NCBI GenBank assembly: GCA_025362095.1
Contig: JANYIJ010000250.1
Location: 1-34,787, forward strand
DNA from: Gemmatimonadota bacterium
GTDB taxonomy: Bacteria > Gemmatimonadota > Gemmatimonadetes > Gemmatimonadales > Gemmatimonadaceae
Reading direction: 5' to 3'
DNA: 34,787 nucleotides
Shown here: positions 26,339 to 33,838 of the stretch, piece after piece
Numbering within the stretch: the first letter of the stretch is position 1
Layout of the letters: each line of letters begins with the position of its first letter
The notes under the pieces: model-generated
What the model was told of the DNA's origin: nothing
Databases searched by the model: none
Seen by the model: the letters and a program-made list of their open reading frames with translations, nothing else
Made by a program: the position numbers and the translations under genes

Positions 26339-27886
26339 GTGAGCGCACCGCGCGTCGTATCAGAACCGATCGGCGGTGGAGCGCTCACCCGGGCGGCGCT
26401 CGAGGGAAGTGCGCCGGTTGGCTGGTTTCTGCCGCGACCTCGCGGCGCGGAGGAATGGCGCAGCCACGCGGAGGCCGTGCGGAGCGCGTTCCCCGGCGCG
26501 CGCTGGCTCGAGACACTGCGTCCCGCGCTCTCGGCGAGCGGCGCCGCAGCAGAGCGACTCGAGCGCGTCGCCGCGGGTCACGGCGTCGTGGTCACGACAG
26601 GACAGCAGCCTGGTCTCTTCGGCGGTCCGGGCTATACGTGGCTGAAGGCGATTTCCGCGCTCGAGTTTGCGAACAGGCTCGAACGCGAAATCGGTGTGCC
26701 TGTTGCGCCAATATTCTGGGCTGCGACCGACGACTCCGATTTTGATGAAGCGGCGTCGACGATCGTCGCGCTTGGCAGCGAAAGCCGCCGGATCGCGATC
26801 GAGCGTGAAGGACCGGAATCACTGGTCATGTCGCAGATGCCGACGGGCGACACGTCCGCGCAAATCACTGCGCTCACCGACGCAGCGGGCTCCGCGTCGC
26901 AGTCGGATGTGCTGGCCGCGCTTCGCGCCGCCTATCATCAGGACGCCACAATCGGAGGCGCGTACGTGCAGCTGCTGCGCGCGATTCTCGAGCCGCTTGG
27001 CATCGCCGTGCTCGACGCGTGGCATCCCGCCGTGCGCTCTGCCGCGCGGCCGACGCTCGTGGAGGCGCTCAATCGCGCGGCGATGATCGATGAAGCCGTC
27101 GCGCTCCGCGGAGTTTCGATCGAGCGCGCCGGATTCCGCGCACAAGTCGCGCGTGTGCCGCGGCTCTCGCTCGTGTTCCGCAGCACCATCGGCGTGAAAG
27201 AGCGCGTTCCGCTCGCGCAGGCCGCGGACGCCGCGCGCCGCGACGATCTCGTGCTCTCTGCGAACGTGCTGTTGCGACCGGTGGTGGAGCGGCGGCTGCT
27301 TCCGACCGTCGCATACGCAGGCGGAGCGGGGGAGATCGCATACTTCGCGCAGGTCACGGCCGTGGCCGAGGCGCTTGGCGCGGCGCTTCCGCTCGTCGTG
27401 CCGCGCTGGTCCGCCACCGTCATTGAGCCAGCGGTCGACCGCATGCTCGGCCGTCTCGGCATGATGTTTGACGATGTGAAGTCGCCGCATGTCGCTGAAC
27501 GCCGGATCGCCGACCGCGCGATGCCGGCTGGGGTGCGGGAGGCGCTGGAGGGACTGCGCTCGGCAGTCGAAGCGCGCGTCGATGCCGTTGCCTCGAGCAT
27601 GACCGCCACGCCGCTCGTCACGAAAGAAGTGATCGAGGGCGCGCGCGCCCAGCTTCGCCATCGCGCTGAGCGCCTCGAGCGCCGCATTCGCGCGGCGGCG
27701 GGCCGCCGTGAGACAGCCGCGATGAACGATCTCACGGCCATTCGCGCCGCCCTCATGCCCGGCGGGGCGAGGCAGGAGCGGAAGCTGAATTATTTGCCGC
27801 TGCTCGCACGCCACGGCGATCTGCTGATCGAGCAGCTCAAGGCCGGTGCAGCGATTCACGCCGGCGGATTGATCGGATCCAAGTGA
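26339..27886 (+). CDS. bshC: Putative cysteine ligase BshC (bacillithiol synthesis)
   Basis: 515 residues, GTG start with GGAG about 10 bases before it. BshC is thought to add cysteine to glucosaminyl-malate in bacillithiol synthesis. The Rossmann-like nucleotide-binding core shows VVTTGQQPGLFGGPGYTWLK (85-104) and PIFWAATDDSDFDEA (124-138), the best conserved family blocks. A long C-terminal coiled-coil (about 400-470) leads to the ending ERKLNYLPLLARHGDLLIEQL. Length is slightly below the usual 530-540. bshA and bshB are not in the window. It lies 1 base before murJ, so it is in the same operon as an unrelated membrane gene. Confidence 0.93.
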   Translation: MSAPRVVSEPIGGGALTRAALEGSAPVGWFLPRPRGAEEWRSHAEAVRSAFPGARWLETLRPALSASGAAAERLERVAAGHGVVVTTGQQPGLFGGPGYTWLKAISALEFANRLEREIGVPVAPIFWAATDDSDFDEAASTIVALGSESRRIAIEREGPESLVMSQMPTGDTSAQITALTDAAGSASQSDVLAALRAAYHQDATIGGAYVQLLRAILEPLGIAVLDAWHPAVRSAARPTLVEALNRAAMIDEAVALRGVSIERAGFRAQVARVPRLSLVFRSTIGVKERVPLAQAADAARRDDLVLSANVLLRPVVERRLLPTVAYAGGAGEIAYFAQVTAVAEALGAALPLVVPRWSATVIEPAVDRMLGRLGMMFDDVKSPHVAERRIADRAMPAGVREALEGLRSAVEARVDAVASSMTATPLVTKEVIEGARAQLRHRAERLERRIRAAAGRRETAAMNDLTAIRAALMPGGARQERKLNYLPLLARHGDLLIEQLKAGAAIHAGGLIGSK

Positions 27887-27887
27887 C

Positions 27888-29510
27888 ATGCTTGTGAGCG
27901 CTCCCGCGGGCGAGGCCAAGGCCGCGGCCGCGCGCCGCAACAGCATGACCGGCGGCGCCGTGCTCGTCGGAACGGGAATCTTTCTGAGCCGCATCGTGGG
28001 GCTCGTGCGTGCCCGCCTGTTCACGCATTTCCTCGGCACGTCGGATTCCGCGGACGCGTTCACCGCCGCGCTCCGAATTCCGAACTTCCTGCAGAATCTC
28101 TTTGGCGAGGGCGTGCTGTCCGCGTCGTTCATTCCTGTGTACGCGCGGCTGCTCGCTGAAGGAGACGAAGAGGAGGCCGGCCGCGTCGCCGGCGCTGTGT
28201 TCTCGATTCTCGCGCTGATCGTCACGGTGATGGTCGTGGTCGGCGTGATGGCCACTCCGCTGCTCATCGATCTGCTCGCACCGGGGTTTCACGACGACAA
28301 ACGCGAACTCACGATCCGGCTCGTGCAGGTGATGTTTCCCGGCGTCGGCCTGCTCGTGCTCTCGGCGTGGTGCCTCGGCATTTTGAACTCCCACCGCCGG
28401 TTCCTTCTCTCGTACGCCTCGCCGGTCGCGTGGAATCTCGTGATGATCGGTGCGCTGCTGCTCTTCGGCGGCAAGGTGGTTCAAGCGAATCTCGTGATGC
28501 TGGTCGCGGTCGCGTCGGTGGCGGGCGCCGCGCTGCAGCTGGCCGTGCAGCTCCCTATGCTGTTCAAGCTCGAGCGCAAACTGCGTGTGTCGCTCAACAT
28601 GCGCGCGACGCACGTGAGAACGGTGGTGACCAACTTCGTGCCGGTGTTCTTCGGCCGCGGGGTGGTGCAGATCAGCGGCTACGTGGATCAATGGCTGGCG
28701 TCGTTTCTCGTCGGCGGTGCCGTCGCGGTGCTCGGCTATGCGCAGAACGTTTCTATGCTGCCGATCTCGCTCTTCGGCATGGCGATCGCCGCGTCGGAAC
28801 TTCCGGCGATGTCGTCCGCCACGGGAACGAGCGATCAGATCGCCTCGGAGATCCGCCGCCGTCTCGATGAAGGACTGCGGCGCATCGCGTTCTATATCAT
28901 TCCTTCGGCGGCCGCGTTTCTCATTCTCGGTGATATCGTCGCCGGCGTGCTCTACCAAGGCGGCGAGTTCACGCGCGAAGGCACGGTGTGGGTTTGGGGC
29001 GTGCTCGCGGGATCTGCAGTCGGACTTCTCGCCGGCACGATGGGGCGCCTGTACAGCTCGGCCTGGTACGCGCAGCGCGACACAAAGACGCCGCTCAAAT
29101 TCGCGATGATCCGCGTGGCGCTCACACTCGTGCTCGGCTACGTCGCCGCGCTCTATCTCCCACGCTGGCTCGGCATCGCGCCACGGTGGGGCGTGGCGGG
29201 CCTTACGGCGTCCGCCGGAATCGCCGGGTGGCTCGAGTTCTGGCTGCTACGTCGCTCGATGAACGCGAAGATCGGCATCACGGGCGTGCCGCTCGCACGT
29301 GTCGCGATGCTCTGGCTTGCCGCTGCGATCGCCGCCGCCCCCGCGCTCGGCGTGAAGTACGCGATGGGGGTGGCGCATCCGGTCTATCTCGCGCTGATCG
29401 CATTGCCCTTGTTCGCGATCGCATATCTCGTCGTGACGGCTCTCGCCGGCGTGCCGGAAGCAACGGAGTTCCGGAGCCGCGTTGCGCGGGTGTTCCGCCG
29501 CGCGACCTGA
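27888..29510 (+). CDS. murJ: Lipid II flippase MurJ
   Basis: 540 residues, a MOP-superfamily integral membrane protein with about 14 predicted helices that moves lipid II across the inner membrane. Family blocks are GTGIFLSRIVGLVRARLFTHF, SADAFTAALRIPNFLQNLFGEGVLSASFIPVYARLL and LVQVMFPGVGLLVLSAWCLGILNSHRRF. A cytoplasmic basic N-terminus (EAKAAAARR) precedes the first helix. It starts one base after bshC; uvrC follows after 14 bases. Confidence 0.95.
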   Translation: MLVSAPAGEAKAAAARRNSMTGGAVLVGTGIFLSRIVGLVRARLFTHFLGTSDSADAFTAALRIPNFLQNLFGEGVLSASFIPVYARLLAEGDEEEAGRVAGAVFSILALIVTVMVVVGVMATPLLIDLLAPGFHDDKRELTIRLVQVMFPGVGLLVLSAWCLGILNSHRRFLLSYASPVAWNLVMIGALLLFGGKVVQANLVMLVAVASVAGAALQLAVQLPMLFKLERKLRVSLNMRATHVRTVVTNFVPVFFGRGVVQISGYVDQWLASFLVGGAVAVLGYAQNVSMLPISLFGMAIAASELPAMSSATGTSDQIASEIRRRLDEGLRRIAFYIIPSAAAFLILGDIVAGVLYQGGEFTREGTVWVWGVLAGSAVGLLAGTMGRLYSSAWYAQRDTKTPLKFAMIRVALTLVLGYVAALYLPRWLGIAPRWGVAGLTASAGIAGWLEFWLLRRSMNAKIGITGVPLARVAMLWLAAAIAAAPALGVKYAMGVAHPVYLALIALPLFAIAYLVVTALAGVPEATEFRSRVARVFRRAT

Positions 29511-29524
29511 GTAGTTTTGTAGCG

Positions 29525-31408
29525 ATGCCGGAGATCCCAGAAAACATCGCGCAAAAGCTCGCACACCTTCCCGACACGCCCGGCGTGTATCTGTGGAAGG
29601 CTGCGGACGGCAGCGTGCTCTACGTGGGCAAGGCGAAACGTTTGCGTCCGCGCGTGCGAAGCTACTGGGCCGAACAGGGCCAGAGCCCGAAGACGCAAAT
29701 GCTGATGGCGCTGGTGCACGATCTCGAGACGATCGTCGTGCCGACGGACACGCAGGCGCTGCTCCTCGAGTACAACCTCATCAAGGAACATCGCCCGCGG
29801 TTCAACATCTTGCTGCGCGACGACAAAACCTATCCATATGTGAAAGTCACGGTGCAGGAGCCGTTTCCGCGCGTGTTCGTTACGCGCCGCCTGCTGAATG
29901 ACGGCGCGAGATACTTCGGACCCTACACCGACGTCGGCGCGATGCGCCGCGCGCTCAACCTCGTTAAGCGCATCTTCACCGTTCGCTCCTGCAGCTGGGA
30001 CATGCCGAATCAGATGCCCGAGCGCGCGTGCCTCGATTACTACATCAAGCGGTGCAAAGGACCTTGCATCTTTGCACAGTCGCTCGAAGACTATCGCGCC
30101 ATGATCGAGGAAGTGCTCGTGTTTCTCGACGGCCGCACGGACGAAGTCGTGCGCCGGGTCAGCGCGCGCATGACGGCGGCCTCGGACGCGATGGATTACG
30201 AACAGGCCGCCGAATTGCGTGACGCGCTCGCGCACCTCCAGCACATGGAGGAACCGACTGTCATGCTCGAAGTCGAGGGCGGAGAGCGCGATGTGGTCGG
30301 CTATGCGCGCGACGGCGAGGACGCCTGCGTCACGATCCTGCGCATTCGCGGCGGCAAGCTGCTTGGCCGCGAACATCGCTTTCTCGAAAACATCGAAGAT
30401 GAGCCCGACACCGAAGTGCTCGGCGCGTTTCTCGTCTCCAGCTACCTGCCTTCAACGGAGCGCGGCGAGGAGCTGCTCATTCCGTTCGATTTCGAAGATC
30501 GACCGCTATTGCAGGAAGCTCTTGGCAAAACACAGGTGCGCATTCCCGAACGCGGATCGCGACGTGAGTTGATAGATCTCGCCGAGCAGAACGCGCGCCA
30601 CTTGCTCGAGGAGTTCAAGCTCGCGGGACTCGAGGCCGACGAGCGCGCGGCCGATCCTGTCTACGAGCTCGGCCGCGAGCTCGGGCTGCACAAGATTCCG
30701 CGCAGCCTGGTCTGCTTCGACATGTCCACCGCGCAGGGACGCGACAACGTCGGCTCGATTGTCTGGTTCGAGAACGGGCGGCCGCGCCGGTCGGAGTACC
30801 GCACGATGCGCGTGAAGAGCGTCGACGAAGCGCACGGGCCGGACGATTTCGCGTCGATGCGCGAGGTGGTCACACGCTACTTTCGCCGCCGCGTGGAAGA
30901 GAAGAAGGCGCTGCCGGATCTCGTCGTGGTCGACGGCGGCAAGGGGCAGCTGTCGAGCGCGGCCGAGGCGCTCACGGAGCTTGGTCTCACGGCGCTGCCT
31001 CTCATTTCGCTAGCCAAACGCGAAGAAGAGATCTTCGTGAACGGAAAATCGGAGCCGGTGCGCCTGCCGAGGCGCTCTCCGGCGCTTAGACTTCTTCAGC
31101 AGGCGCGCGACGAAGCGCACCGCACTGCTGTCGGTTACAATCGCAAGCGCCGCACGATCCGCACGGTAACGTCGGAACTGCTCAAAATTCCCGGCGTCGG
31201 TCCCGTGAAGCGCCGAGCACTTCTCACCGCGTTCGGTAGCATTCAGGGCGTTCGCACTGCAACTCCAGAACAGATCGCAGAACTGCCCGGATGGTCCGTC
31301 CCGGCTGCGACGAAAATGCTCGAAGCACTGAAGCAATCTGACCCAACCGCTCCATCGCCCGACTCAGCACTGACACCCGACGACTCACACCTCACCACTG
31401 AACAATAG
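29525..31408 (+). CDS. uvrC: Excinuclease ABC subunit C (UvrC)
   Basis: 627 residues from the ATG at 29525; upstream in-frame codons lie inside murJ. UvrC makes both incisions in nucleotide excision repair. The N-terminal GIY-YIG nuclease has GVYLWKAADGSVLYVGKAK (20-38). The cysteine cluster CSWDMPN...CLDYYIKRCKGPC is complete, and the UVR motif lies near 220-235 (MDYEQAAELRDAL). The RNase H-like nuclease shows CFDMS near 398 and VVDGGKGQLS near 467. A helix-hairpin-helix pair lies at about 553-600 (LLKIPGVGPVKRRALL). The acidic, Ser/Thr/Pro-rich tail of about 20 residues is not conserved. thrC begins 2 bases downstream. Confidence 0.96.
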   Translation: MPEIPENIAQKLAHLPDTPGVYLWKAADGSVLYVGKAKRLRPRVRSYWAEQGQSPKTQMLMALVHDLETIVVPTDTQALLLEYNLIKEHRPRFNILLRDDKTYPYVKVTVQEPFPRVFVTRRLLNDGARYFGPYTDVGAMRRALNLVKRIFTVRSCSWDMPNQMPERACLDYYIKRCKGPCIFAQSLEDYRAMIEEVLVFLDGRTDEVVRRVSARMTAASDAMDYEQAAELRDALAHLQHMEEPTVMLEVEGGERDVVGYARDGEDACVTILRIRGGKLLGREHRFLENIEDEPDTEVLGAFLVSSYLPSTERGEELLIPFDFEDRPLLQEALGKTQVRIPERGSRRELIDLAEQNARHLLEEFKLAGLEADERAADPVYELGRELGLHKIPRSLVCFDMSTAQGRDNVGSIVWFENGRPRRSEYRTMRVKSVDEAHGPDDFASMREVVTRYFRRRVEEKKALPDLVVVDGGKGQLSSAAEALTELGLTALPLISLAKREEEIFVNGKSEPVRLPRRSPALRLLQQARDEAHRTAVGYNRKRRTIRTVTSELLKIPGVGPVKRRALLTAFGSIQGVRTATPEQIAELPGWSVPAATKMLEALKQSDPTAPSPDSALTPDDSHLTTEQ

Positions 31409-31410
31409 AA

Positions 31411-32556
31411 ATGACGGCTTCGACGTGGACTCTGCACTGTTCCGCCTGCTCGTATAGCGCGCCCGGCGATCGACTCGCCTCTGTGTGCCCCGATTGCGGG
31501 CAGCCGCTTTCTGTGAAGCTTGCGCCGGTGCCGCGCTCTGCAGTCGGCAGCGGTTGCTCGATGTGGCGCTACCACGCGGCGATGCCGATTCTCGACGGCG
31601 AGCAGCGTGTGTCGATCGGCGAGGGGATGACTGCACTAACGGAACTCCCGCATATCGCGAAAGAAACGGGCGTGCGCCGCCTTTGGGTGAAGGACGAAGG
31701 ACTCAATCCAACGGCGAGCTTCAAGGCCCGTGGACTCTGCATGGCGGTCACGCGCGCAAAGGCGCTCGGCCTTCCGGGCGTCTGCGTTCCGACCGCCGGC
31801 AACGCGGGCATCGCGCTCGCCGCCTACGCCGCCGCAGCGCACATGGTCGCTCGAATTTACGCGCCCGCCACCACGCCGCCGCCGATCCTCGGCAGCATTC
31901 GCGCGTACGGCGCGCAGCTCGAACTCGTCGACGGCCATATTGGCGATGCCGGGAAGGCGACGATGCAGTTCGCGAAAGAGAGCGGGTTCTTCAACGTCGC
32001 CACCGTGCGCGAGCCGTATCGCGTCGAAGGAATGAAGACGATGGGATATGAAGTCGCCGAGCAGCTGGGATGGAGATTGCCGGACGCGATCGTCTATCCC
32101 ACCGGCGGCGGCGAGGGTACGATCGGCATCTGGAAGGCGATCGGAGAGATGATCGAATGGGGTTGGCTTCCGCCCGATACGAAGAAACCGAAGATGGTAA
32201 TTGCGCAGGCCGAGGGATGCATGCCGCTCGTGCGCGCGTTCAACGAGGGCGCAGATCGCGCGGTTCCGTGGGAAAATCCGGCGACTCACGCGAGTGGATT
32301 GCGCGTGCCCGGACCGTTCGGCGATCGCTGGACGCTGCGCACGATCAAAGAGAGCAACGGCGGCGCGTTCGCATCGAGCGAAGATGAAATTCGCGCGGCG
32401 ACTTTTCATCTCGCGTCGACCAGCGGCATCGACGCCGCCCCCGAAGGCGGCTGCGGCATCAATGTTGCGAAGAAGATGGTCGCCGCCGGACTCGTCGGGA
32501 AAGACGCTGAAGTCGTAGTATTCAATACCGGCAGCGGCGCAAGCTACCGCTGGTAG
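31411..32556 (+). CDS. thrC: Threonine synthase
   Basis: 381 residues; a PLP enzyme (fold type II) converting O-phospho-homoserine to threonine. An N-terminal zinc-ribbon-like segment has C10/C13 and C26/C29. The PLP Schiff-base lysine is K105 in NPTASFKARG. TAGNAGIALAAYAAAA follows, the phosphate cradle YPTGGGEGT is near 227-235, and the usual ending is FNTGSGASYRW. The cradle reads GGGEG instead of the more common GGGTG. No homoserine kinase or hom gene is nearby. Other fold type II lyases are possible but the overall pattern fits ThrC. Confidence 0.9.
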   Translation: MTASTWTLHCSACSYSAPGDRLASVCPDCGQPLSVKLAPVPRSAVGSGCSMWRYHAAMPILDGEQRVSIGEGMTALTELPHIAKETGVRRLWVKDEGLNPTASFKARGLCMAVTRAKALGLPGVCVPTAGNAGIALAAYAAAAHMVARIYAPATTPPPILGSIRAYGAQLELVDGHIGDAGKATMQFAKESGFFNVATVREPYRVEGMKTMGYEVAEQLGWRLPDAIVYPTGGGEGTIGIWKAIGEMIEWGWLPPDTKKPKMVIAQAEGCMPLVRAFNEGADRAVPWENPATHASGLRVPGPFGDRWTLRTIKESNGGAFASSEDEIRAATFHLASTSGIDAAPEGGCGINVAKKMVAAGLVGKDAEVVVFNTGSGASYRW

Positions 32557-32565
32557 CGTCAAATC

Positions 32566-32675
32566 CCGCATTCCTCCTCCGCACTCCGCATCGGGTTGAA
32601 TTGAATGCACTCCGCATCGGGTTGGCCTGATTTTCCGCATTCCTCATCCGCACTCCGCATCGGGTTGAATTGAAT
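32566..32675 (+). repeat. 41-base direct repeat pair with a partial third copy before larC
   Basis: A 41-base unit at 32566-32606 recurs at 32635-32675 with a single mismatch (C versus A). An 18-base partial copy, GCACTCCGCATCGGGTTG, lies between at 32607-32624. The unit starts CCGCATTCCTC and ends GGGTTGAATTGAAT. The last copy ends 2 bases before the larC ATG, so it supplies the whole leader of that gene, which lacks a Shine-Dalgarno sequence. Too few and too irregular for a CRISPR array. Confidence 0.9.
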
Positions 32676-32677
32676 AG

Positions 32678-33838
32678 ATGATTGCAATCCTCGATCCCTT
32701 CTCCGGCATCGCGGGTGACATGACCCTCGGCGCGCTTCTGGATCTTGGTTTGGATCCGGATTGGCTCCGCGCTCTGCCTGTCGCGCTCGGTCTCGAAGGC
32801 ACCACCGTCAAGATCGAGCGCGTGAAGCGCGGAGAGATCGCGAGCTGGAAAGTCGATTTCGACATTCCCCCGCAGCCGCACGGCCGTCACCTCAAGCATC
32901 TCAAGGCGATTGTCGATGCATCGCCCGCGCCGGCGCATGTGAAAGAGAAGGCCAACGCCGCATTCGAAGCTGTCGCGACGATCGAGGCCGAAATCCACGG
33001 CACCACGATCGACAAAGTGCACCTGCACGAAGTCGGCGCGGTGGACGCGATTCTGGATATTGTCGGATCGATTTGGGGATTCGATCTCATTGGTGTCGAT
33101 GCCGTGTACTGCGGCACTATCGCCCTCGGCGACGGATTCGTCGACGCGGCGCATGGGCGTCTCGCGGTTCCCGCGCCGGCCACACTGCGTCTGCTCGAAG
33201 GTCAGCGCGTACGCAGCGGTCCCGAGGGAAGCGGGGAACTCACCACACCCACGGGCGCTGCGCTGGTCAAGGTGCTCTCGCTCGGCGTCGCGCCTGATGA
33301 GTATCGTCCGCTCAAGAGCGGCTACGGCGCGGGCACGAAAGATCCGCAGGGTCGAGCGAATGTTCTGCGAATTATTCTCGGCGAGCTCGACCCGGTGAGA
33401 GGTGAGGAGTGCGAGCCGCTGCTCTTGCTCGCAGCGGATATCGATGACATGACTGGCGAGTACATCGCCATGGCCGCCGATCTCATTCGCGAGGCCGGCG
33501 CACTCGATGTGACCCTCCTGCAAACCATCATGAAGAAAGGCAGGCCGGGCGTGCGAATCGAAGTGCTCTGCCGTCCCGCCGACGCAACCAGACTTGAAGC
33601 GTTGCTCCTGCGCGAGAGCAGCACGATCGGCGTCCGCAGAACGGCACTCACCCGCCGCGCGCTGTCGCGCAACGAGGCCTCTGTGGATGTGTTCGGCCAT
33701 CGCGTCTCCGTAAAGTCAGTGCAGCTCCCCGGCGGCGGAGAGCGCGCAAAAGCTGAGTACGAGGACGTGCGCCGCGTCGCGCGCGAGACCGGAAGGACAA
33801 CCGCCGATATTCTTGAGGCCATCGCAAAGCGGCCGTAA
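32678..33838 (+). CDS. larC: LarC-family nickel-pincer cofactor nickel insertase
   Basis: 386 residues. LarC inserts nickel into the pyridinium-dithiocarboxylate nucleotide that becomes the cofactor of lactate racemase-type enzymes, using CTP. Family blocks are DPFSGIAGDMTLGALLDLG (6-24), KVHLHEVGAVDAILDIVG (with the HxHE cluster) and ADIDDMTGEYIAMA in the C-terminal half. The Lactobacillus gene is split by a programmed frameshift into LarC1/LarC2; here both halves are one frame. larA, larB and larE are not in the window. The function is well supported by family, but the client enzyme is unknown. No Shine-Dalgarno precedes the ATG; direct repeats form the leader. Confidence 0.93.
   Translation: MIAILDPFSGIAGDMTLGALLDLGLDPDWLRALPVALGLEGTTVKIERVKRGEIASWKVDFDIPPQPHGRHLKHLKAIVDASPAPAHVKEKANAAFEAVATIEAEIHGTTIDKVHLHEVGAVDAILDIVGSIWGFDLIGVDAVYCGTIALGDGFVDAAHGRLAVPAPATLRLLEGQRVRSGPEGSGELTTPTGAALVKVLSLGVAPDEYRPLKSGYGAGTKDPQGRANVLRIILGELDPVRGEECEPLLLLAADIDDMTGEYIAMAADLIREAGALDVTLLQTIMKKGRPGVRIEVLCRPADATRLEALLLRESSTIGVRRTALTRRALSRNEASVDVFGHRVSVKSVQLPGGGERAKAEYEDVRRVARETGRTTADILEAIAKRP

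Noticed and set aside
32566-32675. CRISPR-like array
   Set aside because: Only two full copies and a fragment, spacing is irregular (0 and about 10 bases around the fragment), and no cas gene is nearby.
32522-33700. Minus-strand frame with internal repeat residues opposite larC
   Set aside because: Its repeated segment is the reverse reading of the 41-base direct repeats; the rest is a shadow of larC.
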